From assembly GCF_001423845.1 (NCBI RefSeq), contig NZ_LMPM01000002.1, positions 434,001 to 498,000 of the forward strand: 64,000 bases of DNA, written 5' to 3'. The notes under the pieces are model-generated. The model was not told the DNA's origin. It did no database searches and saw only the letters and a list, made by a program, of their open reading frames with translations. Each line of letters begins with the position of its first letter. The stretch's first letter is position 1. A program made the position numbers and the translations under genes. Source of the DNA: Sphingomonas sp. Leaf357. Its GTDB lineage: Bacteria > Pseudomonadota > Alphaproteobacteria > Sphingomonadales > Sphingomonadaceae. Below, piece by piece: positions 55,009-64,000 of the stretch.

Positions 55009-56271
55009 TCAAGCCCGCACCTGCCCGGTCCCCCGGCCGACCCATTTGTACGTCGTTAGCCCCTCCAACGCGACCGGGCCACGCGCGTGCAGGCGTCCCG
55101 TGGCGATGCCGATCTCCGCGCCCAGGCCGAACTCGCCGCCATCCGCGAACTGCGTTGAGGCGTTCCACAGCACGATCGCGCTGTCGACGGCGGCGAGGAA
55201 GCGGTTTGCCGCGGCCTCGTCCTCGGCGACGATCGCGTCGGTGTGGTGCGATCCGTGCGCCGCAATGTGCGCCACCGCGTCGTCCACGCCGTCCACGATC
55301 GCGGCGGAGGCGATCGCCTCGAGATATTCGGTGTCCCAGTCCGCGTCGTTGGCCAACGCGATCGACGGATCGAGCGCCCGGGCGGCGGCGTCGCCGCGCA
55401 CCTCGCAACCCGCATCGGCCAGCGCTCGGAGCAAAGCCTCGCCATGGGGATAGGCGCGATCGATCAGCAAGGTCTCCATCGCCCCGCACACGCCGGTGCG
55501 GCGCAGCTTGGCGTTGACCACGATCGCCTCCGCCATCGCCCGATCGGCCGACGCGTGGACGTAGACGTGGTTGATGCCGTCGAGATGCGCCAGCACCGGC
55601 ACCTTGGCCTCCGCCTGCACCCGCGCGACCAGACTCTTCCCGCCCCGCGGCACGATCAGATCAAGACACCCATCGGCAACGAGCATGGCCCCGACCGCAG
55701 CGCGATCGGTGATCGGCACGAGTTGCGCGATGTCCTCTGGCAGCCCGGCTTCAGCGACGCCGCGCACGAAGGCGGCGTGAATCGCGCGGTTGCTGTGCAC
55801 CGCTTCCGATCCGCCGCGCAGGATCACCGCATTGCCCGCCATGACGCACAGAGCGGCAGCATCGGCGGTGACGTTGGGACGGCTTTCGTAGACGATGCCG
55901 ATCACCCCGATCGGCACGCGGACGCGGGACAGTGCCAGGCCGTTGGGGCGCACCGCCTGGTCGATCACCGTGCCGGCCGGATCGGGCAGAGCGGCGATCG
56001 CATCCACGCCCGCCGCCATGCCGGCGATCCGACCCTCGTCCAGCATCAGCCGGTCGAGCAACGCGCCCGACAGACCCATCTCTCGCCCGTGCGCCATGTC
56101 GAGCTTGTTGGCCGCAAGGATGTCCGACGCGGCATCGCGTAGCGCCCGCGCAGCGGCGATCAGCGCGCGAGCCTTGGCACCGGACGGCAATGCACCGACG
56201 ACCCCGGCTGCAGCGCGGGCGCGGCGACCCATGTCGGCGATAAGGGCGGTGGGATCGATCGTTTCGCTCAT
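55009..56271 (-). CDS. proA: Glutamate-5-semialdehyde dehydrogenase (gamma-glutamyl phosphate reductase)
   Basis: A 420-residue NADPH enzyme of proline synthesis. RVPIGVIGIVYESRPNVTAD is the N-terminal signature, RRTGVCGAMETLLIDRAYP contains the active-site Cys, and WNASTQFADGGEFGLGAEIG and TGRLHARGPVALEGLTTYKW complete the fold. proB is not adjacent. In related genomes nadD and rsfS follow proA directly; here the toxin-antitoxin unit is between. Confidence 0.95.
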   Translation of the reverse strand: MSETIDPTALIADMGRRARAAAGVVGALPSGAKARALIAAARALRDAASDILAANKLDMAHGREMGLSGALLDRLMLDEGRIAGMAAGVDAIAALPDPAGTVIDQAVRPNGLALSRVRVPIGVIGIVYESRPNVTADAAALCVMAGNAVILRGGSEAVHSNRAIHAAFVRGVAEAGLPEDIAQLVPITDRAAVGAMLVADGCLDLIVPRGGKSLVARVQAEAKVPVLAHLDGINHVYVHASADRAMAEAIVVNAKLRRTGVCGAMETLLIDRAYPHGEALLRALADAGCEVRGDAAARALDPSIALANDADWDTEYLEAIASAAIVDGVDDAVAHIAAHGSHHTDAIVAEDEAAANRFLAAVDSAIVLWNASTQFADGGEFGLGAEIGIATGRLHARGPVALEGLTTYKWVGRGTGQVRA

Positions 56272-56350
56272 GCTCCTTGCGCTATCACGCCGGCCGGTAG
56301 CTGCCAAAGCCCTATCGCTTTCCTTCGATCCGGTGATAGGTTCGCATCCG

Positions 56351-57412
56351 ATGACGGGGGAAATCGGAACGATCGGCGATATCGCCACCGGCACCTTGCT
56401 GGGTCGAGCGGTCGAACCCCGGGCGGGCGAGTCGCACGGCGGCGCGCGTGCCCATGGCGTGTGCCTGAATTGCGGCACCGCCTTGATCGGCGAATATTGC
56501 CACGCTTGCGGGCAGAATGAGCATGTGCACCGCACCCTCGGCTCGATCGGGCACGATCTGTTGCACGGGGTGTTCCACTTCGAGGGCAAGATCTGGCGTA
56601 CGATCCCGATGCTGGTGCTGCATCCGGGCGCGCTGACGCGGCGCTATGTCGCGGGCGAGCGCGCGCGCTTCGTCTCACCCTTGGCGTTGTTCCTGTTCAC
56701 CGTGTTCCTCATGTTCGCCACGATCCACACGTTCAGTGGAGAGTTCGGCGGGACCAACATGACCGCGGCGCAGCGCGCGGATGCGACCAAGAGGCTCGAT
56801 GCGAACATTGCCAAGGCCAGCGCCGAACTGGCAAAGGACAAGGCTGCGCCGGGCAACAAGACCGCCACCGACATCGCTGCGCTCGAAGCCACGATCAAAG
56901 GCATGAAGACCGCACGCAGCTCGATCACCGGCCTGAAAACCAACGATCCCTATTACAACTTCACGGACATGAAGACCGGCTGGGCACCGCTCGACCATGG
57001 CATCGCCAAGGCCAACGCCAATCCCGGCCTGATGCTCTACAAGCTGCAATCCAGCGCGTACAAATACAGCTGGGCGCTCATCCCTATCTCCACGCCGTTC
57101 GTCGCCTTGCTGTTCCTGTGGAGGCGGCGCTACAAAATGTACGACCATGCGATCTTCGTGACCTATTCGCTGGCCTTCATGATGGGGCTGGTCGTGCTGC
57201 TGAGCCTGCTCGGAAAGATCAACGCGCCGGATTGGATCTTCTCGCTGCTCGTCGCCTTCGCGCCCCCGGTCCACATGTTCGCGCAACTGCGCGGTGCGTA
57301 CGGTCTGCGCAAACGGTCGGCGCTGTGGCGGACGATCGCGCTGCTGATCTTCGCCTTCGTCGCGTTGATCGCCTTCTCCATCCTTCTGCTGGCGATGGGT
57401 CTGAGCGGCTAG
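56351..57412 (+). CDS. DUF3667 membrane protein with zinc ribbon
   Basis: A 353-residue protein. An N-terminal zinc ribbon (CLNCGTALIGEYCHACGQ, about residues 38-55) is followed by RTLGSIGHDLLHGVFHFEGK and MLVLHPGALTRRYVAGERAR FVSP, the DUF3667 pattern. About five helices follow, with a large periplasmic or cytoplasmic loop (residues about 125-225) rich in Lys/Ala. Function unknown. It is divergent from proA, 79 nt away. Confidence 0.85.
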   Translation: MTGEIGTIGDIATGTLLGRAVEPRAGESHGGARAHGVCLNCGTALIGEYCHACGQNEHVHRTLGSIGHDLLHGVFHFEGKIWRTIPMLVLHPGALTRRYVAGERARFVSPLALFLFTVFLMFATIHTFSGEFGGTNMTAAQRADATKRLDANIAKASAELAKDKAAPGNKTATDIAALEATIKGMKTARSSITGLKTNDPYYNFTDMKTGWAPLDHGIAKANANPGLMLYKLQSSAYKYSWALIPISTPFVALLFLWRRRYKMYDHAIFVTYSLAFMMGLVVLLSLLGKINAPDWIFSLLVAFAPPVHMFAQLRGAYGLRKRSALWRTIALLIFAFVALIAFSILLLAMGLSG

Positions 57413-57418
57413 CTTTCG

Positions 57419-57811
57419 CTACACCTTCTTCGCGCAAGGGTAGCGGCCAACCAGAACGCGTGCGAAGCCCTGTTTCAGCGGCATGTCCCGCTCCGCCGCG
57501 GGGATCGACTCAAGCGCGGCGAGAAATTCGCTGCCGCCCATCTTGGTGCCCTTGGGCGGGCAGGCGAGCGGCGGCTTGCCCGCCGCCTCGCGCGCGTCGC
57601 TATCCTGCTTGAGCGAGAGGCCGGCCGCGCGGGCCGCGTCTTTCACCTGCGCCAGATCGGACGAGGCCAGTGCCAGCGGTCCGAGCCCCTTCAGCTTGGC
57701 GACCTTGGCCAGGAAGGTGCGAACCGACATCGGGGCCGCAGGCGGCGTCTCGGCTTGAACCGAAGTCGCGACAAGACCTACCAGCACAAGTGCCAAACCT
57801 GTCCGCTTCAT
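57419..57811 (-). CDS. Small secreted protein, possibly Rap1a/Tai-like
   Basis: A 130-residue protein with a signal peptide (TGLALVLVGLVATSVQA). The mature C-terminus, LACPPKGTKMGGSEFLAALE and RVLVGRYPCAKK, has Cys residues placed as in Rap1a/Tai-type envelope proteins, but the match is weak. No secretion-system toxin is nearby. Its ribosome site (GGGAGG) is inside the stem of the ftsH terminator directly upstream. Confidence 0.6.
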   Translation of the reverse strand: MKRTGLALVLVGLVATSVQAETPPAAPMSVRTFLAKVAKLKGLGPLALASSDLAQVKDAARAAGLSLKQDSDAREAAGKPPLACPPKGTKMGGSEFLAALESIPAAERDMPLKQGFARVLVGRYPCAKKV

Positions 57812-57813
57812 AT

Positions 57814-57849
57814 CAAAAGCCCTCCCGCAAACTTGCTTGCGGGAGGGCT
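57814..57849 (-). terminator. Rho-independent terminator of ftsH
   Basis: AGCCCTCCCGCAA and TTGCGGGAGGGCT form a perfect 13-bp stem with a six-base loop, followed on the minus strand by TTTTGAT. It lies 37 nt after the ftsH stop codon. The 3' arm includes the Shine-Dalgarno GGGAGG of the next gene. Confidence 0.85.
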
Positions 57850-57886
57850 ATGAGGACTGCGATGAACAGTCGATTAAGTGGTACGA

Positions 57887-59845
<1,959 letters not shown>

Positions 59846-59859
59846 GGGGTTCCTACGCA

Positions 59860-59883
59860 CCTATCTTCACCCGACAAGATAGG
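59860..59883 (-). other. Hairpin in the ftsH leader
   Basis: CCTATCTT and AAGATAGG form an 8-bp stem with an 8-base loop between tilS and ftsH. There is no T run on either strand, so it is not a standard terminator. It may influence ftsH expression or be accidental. Confidence 0.35.
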
Positions 59884-59928
59884 CGCAGGGAAGTTAATGG
59901 CAATGGAACAGGATCGAGAATATGCCGA

Positions 59929-61137
59929 TCAGGTGTCCCGGCGCGGCGGAGCGGCGCGAAACTGCCAGATATTGGCGGTTGCCGAGGCCATCACACCGGC
60001 CTGGGTCGCCCCCCTTCCCGCCTCCAGCGCATCCAGCAGCGATTCGATGTTGCTCGCCGGTGTCCAGGCCGGGGTGAGAATCGCCCGGTCGTGCCGGACA
60101 GCCGTGACGACGGCGCGGGCGAGACGGCGACGCACTTCGCGGGGCAAGTCGGTCACGTCGATGCGCCGCTCACCGGGCTTGGCGGGCAGGCTGTGCGTGT
60201 CGAGCAGCCAGCCCTCCAACACGCGAAGATCGCGATCCGCCTCGGCGAGATGCCCGGCTGCGCGAGCGATCCGGCCTGCATCGAGCCAGGGGTTTTCGGT
60301 GAGCAGGGTGCGGAAGCGGGTGCGGTCGTAGCGGGCGCTGGCGTTGCTGGGATCATCCACGAACGGTAGATTCCAGTCCTCGGCGACCGCGCGGAGTTCG
60401 GCGCGGCGCCAGTTCAGCAATGGACGGAGCAAGATCGGGCCGTCCTCGATCCTTTGCCAGGGCCGGATCGATGCGAGACCTGCCAGCCCGGACCCCCGCG
60501 CAGCGCGCATCAGGAAGGTTTCGGCCTGATCGTCCGCATGATGGGCGGTGGCGAGGATCGTCGCGCCGGTGGAGCGCGCCCAATCGATGAGCAAGGCATA
60601 GCGTGCCGTGCGGGCCGCGGCTTGCAGATTGGCGGTGCCGAGCGGAGTACCGAGGGTTAGCGTGGTATGTGGAATGCAAGATCCCGCCCACGGCCCCGAA
60701 GCGGAATCGTGTTCAAGAGAACAACCTACGTCATCCTCGCGAAGGCGAGGATCCCGCTTCTTGTTCTGGGGCAAGGCAGCTGGATCCTCGCCTTCGCGGA
60801 GATGACTAACTAGCGACAAGCTCGAGCCGCCAAGTTCTGAGTTCCGCCCCCGTGGAGTCAGGCGGCAATATTCCGCCACCATTGCCGCCTCGTCGGCCGC
60901 ATCGGTGCGGAGACCGTGATCGACGGTCGCCGCGATCACCTGCCCGGGCCATGCCGCCTCGGCCAGCGCGAGCAAGGCCATGCTGTCCGGCCCGCCCGAC
61001 ACGGCGATGGCGAAAACGTCCTCCGCCGCTACCGGCCGGCCCAACGCCGCCGCGACATCGTCGCGGAAGCGCGCGACCGCTGCGGCGCGCGCCGTCAGCG
61101 TCCGGCCCGCGTCATTTCCCGCACTTCTGTGCCACAC
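59929..61137 (-). CDS. tilS: tRNA(Ile)-lysidine synthase, with an inserted repeat-encoded segment
   Basis: A 402-residue N-type ATP pyrophosphatase that converts C34 of tRNA-Ile(CAU) to lysidine. AIAVSGGPDSMALLAL is the PP-loop, TVDHGLRTDAADEAAMVAEY the next strand, and ATAHHADDQAETFLMRAARG the catalytic region. Between AEYC and IPHTTLTLG, where homologues are continuous, about 60 extra residues are encoded by a palindromic repeat (SHLREGEDPAALPQNKKRDP and on). The frame stays open through it. The start is taken as GTG 61137, overlapping the cpoB end by 26 nt. Confidence 0.92.
   Translation of the reverse strand: MWHRSAGNDAGRTLTARAAAVARFRDDVAAALGRPVAAEDVFAIAVSGGPDSMALLALAEAAWPGQVIAATVDHGLRTDAADEAAMVAEYCRLTPRGRNSELGGSSLSLVSHLREGEDPAALPQNKKRDPRLREDDVGCSLEHDSASGPWAGSCIPHTTLTLGTPLGTANLQAAARTARYALLIDWARSTGATILATAHHADDQAETFLMRAARGSGLAGLASIRPWQRIEDGPILLRPLLNWRRAELRAVAEDWNLPFVDDPSNASARYDRTRFRTLLTENPWLDAGRIARAAGHLAEADRDLRVLEGWLLDTHSLPAKPGERRIDVTDLPREVRRRLARAVVTAVRHDRAILTPAWTPASNIESLLDALEAGRGATQAGVMASATANIWQFRAAPPRRDT
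60730..60806. repeat. Palindromic repeat, family 2, inside tilS
   Basis: Two 25-nt inverted arms at 60730-60754 and 60782-60806 match at 23 of 25 positions, with the cores CTCGCGAAGGCGAGG and CCTCGCCTTCGCGGAG. It is the same family as the repeat at 1546-1638. It is translated in frame as part of TilS. Confidence 0.85.
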
Positions 61138-62092
61138 GGCCCTTCGCCACGCCGGCCTTCATCGCGTCGTTCAGCTTGTCGGGATAGACCTGGGTCAGTT
61201 CGTCATAGACCTTGCAGATCTCGGTCGACGGTTTCTTCAGGATCGTCAGCGCCTGCGCCAGATAATAGAGGCTTTCGTGCGCGCGGTCGCCTTTCGGCTG
61301 GTTGCGGTAATTGTCGTAGAAAGCGAGCACCGCGAGGTTGGGCTTGCCATCGTCGAGCAGCGCGCGGCCGAGCATGTTCTGCGCGCGGCTGATGCGGCGG
61401 TGCTGCGGGTAATCCTTCACCAGCGCCTTGAACTGCGTTTCCGCCTCCGGATACAGCTTCGCCTCCCACAGGCGGTAGCCGTAATTGTAGAGATCCTCCC
61501 CGGCATCGTCGGTCGCAGGCTTCTCGACCGCAGCGAGGCGATCGGCCCGGGCCGGATCCTTGGCCGTCGCGGCTGGTGCCGGCTTAGTGGTAGCCGCAGA
61601 ATCAGGCTTGGTGCTCGTGGCCGGCACCGGCTTGACCGTCGTCGGCCGCACCTGCTCGCCCATCGTGGGCGCGGTTGCCGCGGCGACCGGCTGGGCGCCG
61701 CCTTCGAGCGCCCTCAGCCGTGCATCGGTGGCATTCTTGTACGCCGCGAACCCATCTTCGATCTGGCGCAGCTTGAACTGGTTCTGCTCGATCTGCCCGG
61801 TCATCGTGCTGAGCTGCGATTCCAGCGCGTTGACCCGCGCCGTCAGGTCGGTGACGGGCGTGTCGGCGGGCGTGCCGATTGGACTGTTCGTCGCCTCGGC
61901 CCCGGTGATCTCGGGCTGGATCAGCTTGCCGTTCGCGCTCGGGAACACCTTGCGCTGCACCGCGCGCATCTGGCCCTCGAGCCGATCGACCCGCACCTCG
62001 ACGCTGGCGTCGCGCGATTGGGCCGTTGCCGGGAGGACCGGCAACGCCGCCGTGCCGAGCAGGATTGCGATCGTGGTGAGACAGGTACGCAT
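61112..62092 (-). CDS. cpoB: Cell division coordinator CpoB (YbgF), Tol-Pal system
   Basis: A 326-residue periplasmic protein. It has a signal peptide (TIAILLGTAALPVLPATAQS), an N-terminal trimerisation coiled coil (LTARVNALESQLSTMTGQIE), a Thr/Ala/Pro linker and three tetratricopeptide repeats (LYNYGYRLWEAKLYPEAETQ onward). CpoB links Tol-Pal constriction to peptidoglycan synthesis. The ATG at 62092 is chosen as the only one placed before a signal peptide. The tol-pal genes themselves are not in the window. Confidence 0.9.
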   Translation of the reverse strand: MRTCLTTIAILLGTAALPVLPATAQSRDASVEVRVDRLEGQMRAVQRKVFPSANGKLIQPEITGAEATNSPIGTPADTPVTDLTARVNALESQLSTMTGQIEQNQFKLRQIEDGFAAYKNATDARLRALEGGAQPVAAATAPTMGEQVRPTTVKPVPATSTKPDSAATTKPAPAATAKDPARADRLAAVEKPATDDAGEDLYNYGYRLWEAKLYPEAETQFKALVKDYPQHRRISRAQNMLGRALLDDGKPNLAVLAFYDNYRNQPKGDRAHESLYYLAQALTILKKPSTEICKVYDELTQVYPDKLNDAMKAGVAKGRVAQKCGK

Positions 62093-62153
62093 GGACACCC
62101 CCCGGTGCGAGTGACGTGGAAACATATTGGAGATCGTCATCCTGTCGCCGGCC

Positions 62154-63146
62154 TCACGGGTTGCCGGCCGGCGCATTGGACGCGGCCGTCGCGGGAACCG
62201 GAACCGGCGCGACCTCGCTCGGCACCGTAGCGTTCGGACGCGAGACGCGCGGCTGCGTGCCGGGCGAGCGGGCCGGCGCGGTCGAAGGCTCGTTGCGGAA
62301 GGCGGGCGGCGGCGAGTTCGTCTCCCGTCCGGCCGGCTTGCCCGCCGGCGTGGGCGTTGGGGTCGGCGTGCCGTTGGCGCGCGCGCTGAGCGCGGCGGCA
62401 CCGATCGGCACATCCTTGATCGCCACGCGACCGCTGCCGAGCGGCGGCAGGGCCGAGCCGTTCAGCGTCACCTGCAATTTGTCCGGGCGGCCGACATTGA
62501 TCATCGGGCCGTTGGCGTCGGACGGCACGTCATATTTCTCGCCCGGCTTCAGCGTGTTCAGGAAGAGGGTCTTTCCGGTCGCATCATAGACGCGCATCCA
62601 CACCTCGTCCGTCGCGGTCAGCACGACCTGGCCGGATGCCGGCGCGGCGGCGGGCGCAGGCGCGGCCGACGGGGCCGGCGCGGGCGGCATGATCTCGGCA
62701 TTGTCGGTCGCCGCGGCCGGCGTGGATCCGCCCCGGAACAGGTTGGTGCCGTACCACAATCCGACCGCGAGCAGGAGCAATGCGACCACGACTCCGGCGG
62801 CGACCGCCAGGCCGAACGAGGGCGTGCGCGACGGTTCGTCGATCTCATATTGCTCGTATTCGGTGCGGCGCACGCCGATATCCTGGCCGCGCACTTCGCG
62901 GGCGATCGCCACCTCGTCGATGCCGACCGCACGGGCATAGGCCTTGGCGAAACCGACCGCGTAGGTGACCGAGGGCATCGTCTTGAAATCGTCGGTCTCG
63001 ATCGCCTCCAGATGGCGCACCGGCACCCGGGTGCGCGCGGCGATCTCCGCCAGCGACAGGCCCTGCGCCTCGCGCGCCTCGCGCAACCGTTCCCCCGCCG
63101 TTTTCGGGAACAGGGTGGCGTCTTCTGCCGGCGGTGCGTCGGTCAT
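62154..63146 (-). CDS. RodZ-like HTH/DUF4115 membrane protein
   Basis: A 330-residue protein. An N-terminal Xre-like helix-turn-helix (ERLREAREAQGLSLAEIAAR) is followed by one helix (LAVAAGVVVALLLLAVGLWY) and a periplasmic Pro/Ala-rich part with a DUF4115 domain (GQVVLTATDEVWMRVYDATG). This layout is that of RodZ, which ties MreB to the wall machinery. GGAG six bases upstream supports ATG 63146 over an earlier ATG. It precedes cpoB by 61 nt. Confidence 0.85.
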   Translation of the reverse strand: MTDAPPAEDATLFPKTAGERLREAREAQGLSLAEIAARTRVPVRHLEAIETDDFKTMPSVTYAVGFAKAYARAVGIDEVAIAREVRGQDIGVRRTEYEQYEIDEPSRTPSFGLAVAAGVVVALLLLAVGLWYGTNLFRGGSTPAAATDNAEIMPPAPAPSAAPAPAAAPASGQVVLTATDEVWMRVYDATGKTLFLNTLKPGEKYDVPSDANGPMINVGRPDKLQVTLNGSALPPLGSGRVAIKDVPIGAAALSARANGTPTPTPTPAGKPAGRETNSPPPAFRNEPSTAPARSPGTQPRVSRPNATVPSEVAPVPVPATAASNAPAGNP

Positions 63147-63259
63147 TTCCATCTCCGGCAGGAAGGTTGCGGCCCCGTGGATATCCTGCATGTCTTGGAT
63201 GCGTGTCTCACAAAGGGGCACTCAAGTGTCAACGCCCCGCACAACCGCGCATCATATCA

Positions 63260-64000
63260 TTACGCCAGTTCGACGCCGTTTTCCGCCGCCCATGCCGATA
63301 GCGCGCCGCGCATGTCGCGCGGGGATTCGATCAGCAAAGCCTGCATCTTAGTCATCAGCGCGGCGCGATTCAGCGAGCGCACCATCGCCTTGATCGGGCC
63401 GACCGCGGCGGGGGTGATCGACAGGCGATCGATACCCAGGCCGATCAGCGCCATCGCCTCCAGCGGACGCCCGCCCATCTCGCCACAGACCGCCAGCGGC
63501 TTGCCCGCCGCCGCGACCGGTGCCTGCACGCGTGCCAGGAAGCGCAGGATCGCCGGGCTGAGCCAATCGTACCGCTCGGCGAGCTTGGGATTGGCGCGAT
63601 CGGCGGCGAACAGGAATTGCGTCAGATCGTTGGTGCCGATCGAGAGGAAATCGAGTTTCGGCAGCAACAGATCGAGCATTTCCGCCAGGGCCGGCACTTC
63701 GAGCATCGCGCCGTAGCGGATCTCGACCGGCAGCTTCTTGCCCCGGCCGCGCATCCATTCGCGCTGCGTTTCGAACAGCGCGCGCGCCTCGTCATATTCC
63801 CATGGCTCGGACACCATCGGGAACATCACGTTCAGCGTGCGCCCGGCCGACGCCTCCAGCAGGGCGCGCGCCTGCACCTTCATCAACCCGTCGCGGTCGA
63901 GCGCGAGGCGCAGCGCGCGCCAGCCCATCGCCGGATTCTCCTCCTCCTCGGCATCGTCCTTGACGAGATAGGGCAAGGCCTTGTCGCCGCCGATATCGAC
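63260..64000 (-). CDS. ptsP: Phosphoenolpyruvate-protein phosphotransferase PtsP, C-terminal part
   Basis: The gene runs off the right edge; the 246 visible codons are the C-terminal PEP-binding barrel of enzyme I. VDIGGDKALPYLVKD, RTLNVMFPMVSEPWEYDEA, FLSIGTNDLTQFLFAADRAN and LAVCGEMGGRPLEAMALIGL (with the acid Cys) are the conserved blocks. The PtsP (EI-Ntr) type is inferred from the alphaproteobacterial context, because the GAF domain is outside. It passes phosphate from PEP to NPr in nitrogen-related PTS signalling. Confidence 0.88.
   Translation of the reverse strand, partial: VDIGGDKALPYLVKDDAEEEENPAMGWRALRLALDRDGLMKVQARALLEASAGRTLNVMFPMVSEPWEYDEARALFETQREWMRGRGKKLPVEIRYGAMLEVPALAEMLDLLLPKLDFLSIGTNDLTQFLFAADRANPKLAERYDWLSPAILRFLARVQAPVAAAGKPLAVCGEMGGRPLEAMALIGLGIDRLSITPAAVGPIKAMVRSLNRAALMTKMQALLIESPRDMRGALSAWAAENGVELA

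Overview
The window looks like chromosome of a sphingomonad (Alphaproteobacteria, probably Sphingomonas or a close relative). This is inferred from the very high GC third-codon usage, many inverted repeats with the core CTTCGACAAGCTCAG that are typical of this group, an alphaproteobacterial LexA box (GAAC-N7-GAAC), and gene orders known from the group (mutY-DUF721-dsbA-smc; cpoB-tilS-ftsH; proA-nadD-rsfS-rlmH-envC-ctpA). No rRNA or tRNA gene, phage, IS element or CRISPR array is visible, and genes are packed tightly with many 1-4 nt start/stop overlaps. Layout. 0-6 kb: housekeeping genes (M28 peptidase end, rlmB, 2Fe-2S ferredoxin, AlkA-type glycosylase, DUF2147, mntH, CitE-like lyase) separated by palindromic repeats. 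5.8-19.9 kb: export and detoxification: an RND pump (adaptor, permease, outer membrane factor), a fused ABC exporter, glutathione-dependent formaldehyde dehydrogenase, and an EmrAB-type pump with its own outer membrane lipoprotein, divergent from a TetR regulator with two operator-like palindromes between them. 19.9-26.4 kb: a pentose phosphate run on the minus strand (GST, rpiA, tkt, tal, gnd, HAD phosphatase). 26.4-36.7 kb: YegD-like Hsp70, then mutY-serine hydrolase-nudC on minus and DUF721-two DsbA-like proteins-smc on plus. 36.7-41.5 kb: accessory stretch with an unknown membrane protein pair, a GT87-like membrane protein, and an asparagine synthetase homologue lacking the Cys2 nucleophile, tail-to-tail with a 50-codon gene that reads like a lasso peptide precursor. 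41.6-44.3 kb: radical SAM/HhH protein and DUF4130-UdgX fusion, a two-gene DNA-repair operon with a LexA box at its start. 44.4-57.4 kb: TonB, DedA, DJ-1/PfpI, membrane proteins, coq7, dsbB, ctpA, envC, rlmH, rsfS, nadD, a damaged RelE/ParE-type toxin-antitoxin pair, proA and a DUF3667 protein. 57.4-64 kb: ftsH, tilS, cpoB, a RodZ-like protein and the end of ptsP. The strongest observations are the lasso-like cyclase/precursor pair without visible maturation proteases, the SOS-box-controlled UdgX operon, a palindromic repeat element inserted in frame inside tilS, and the frameshifted toxin lying within the proA-nadD block.
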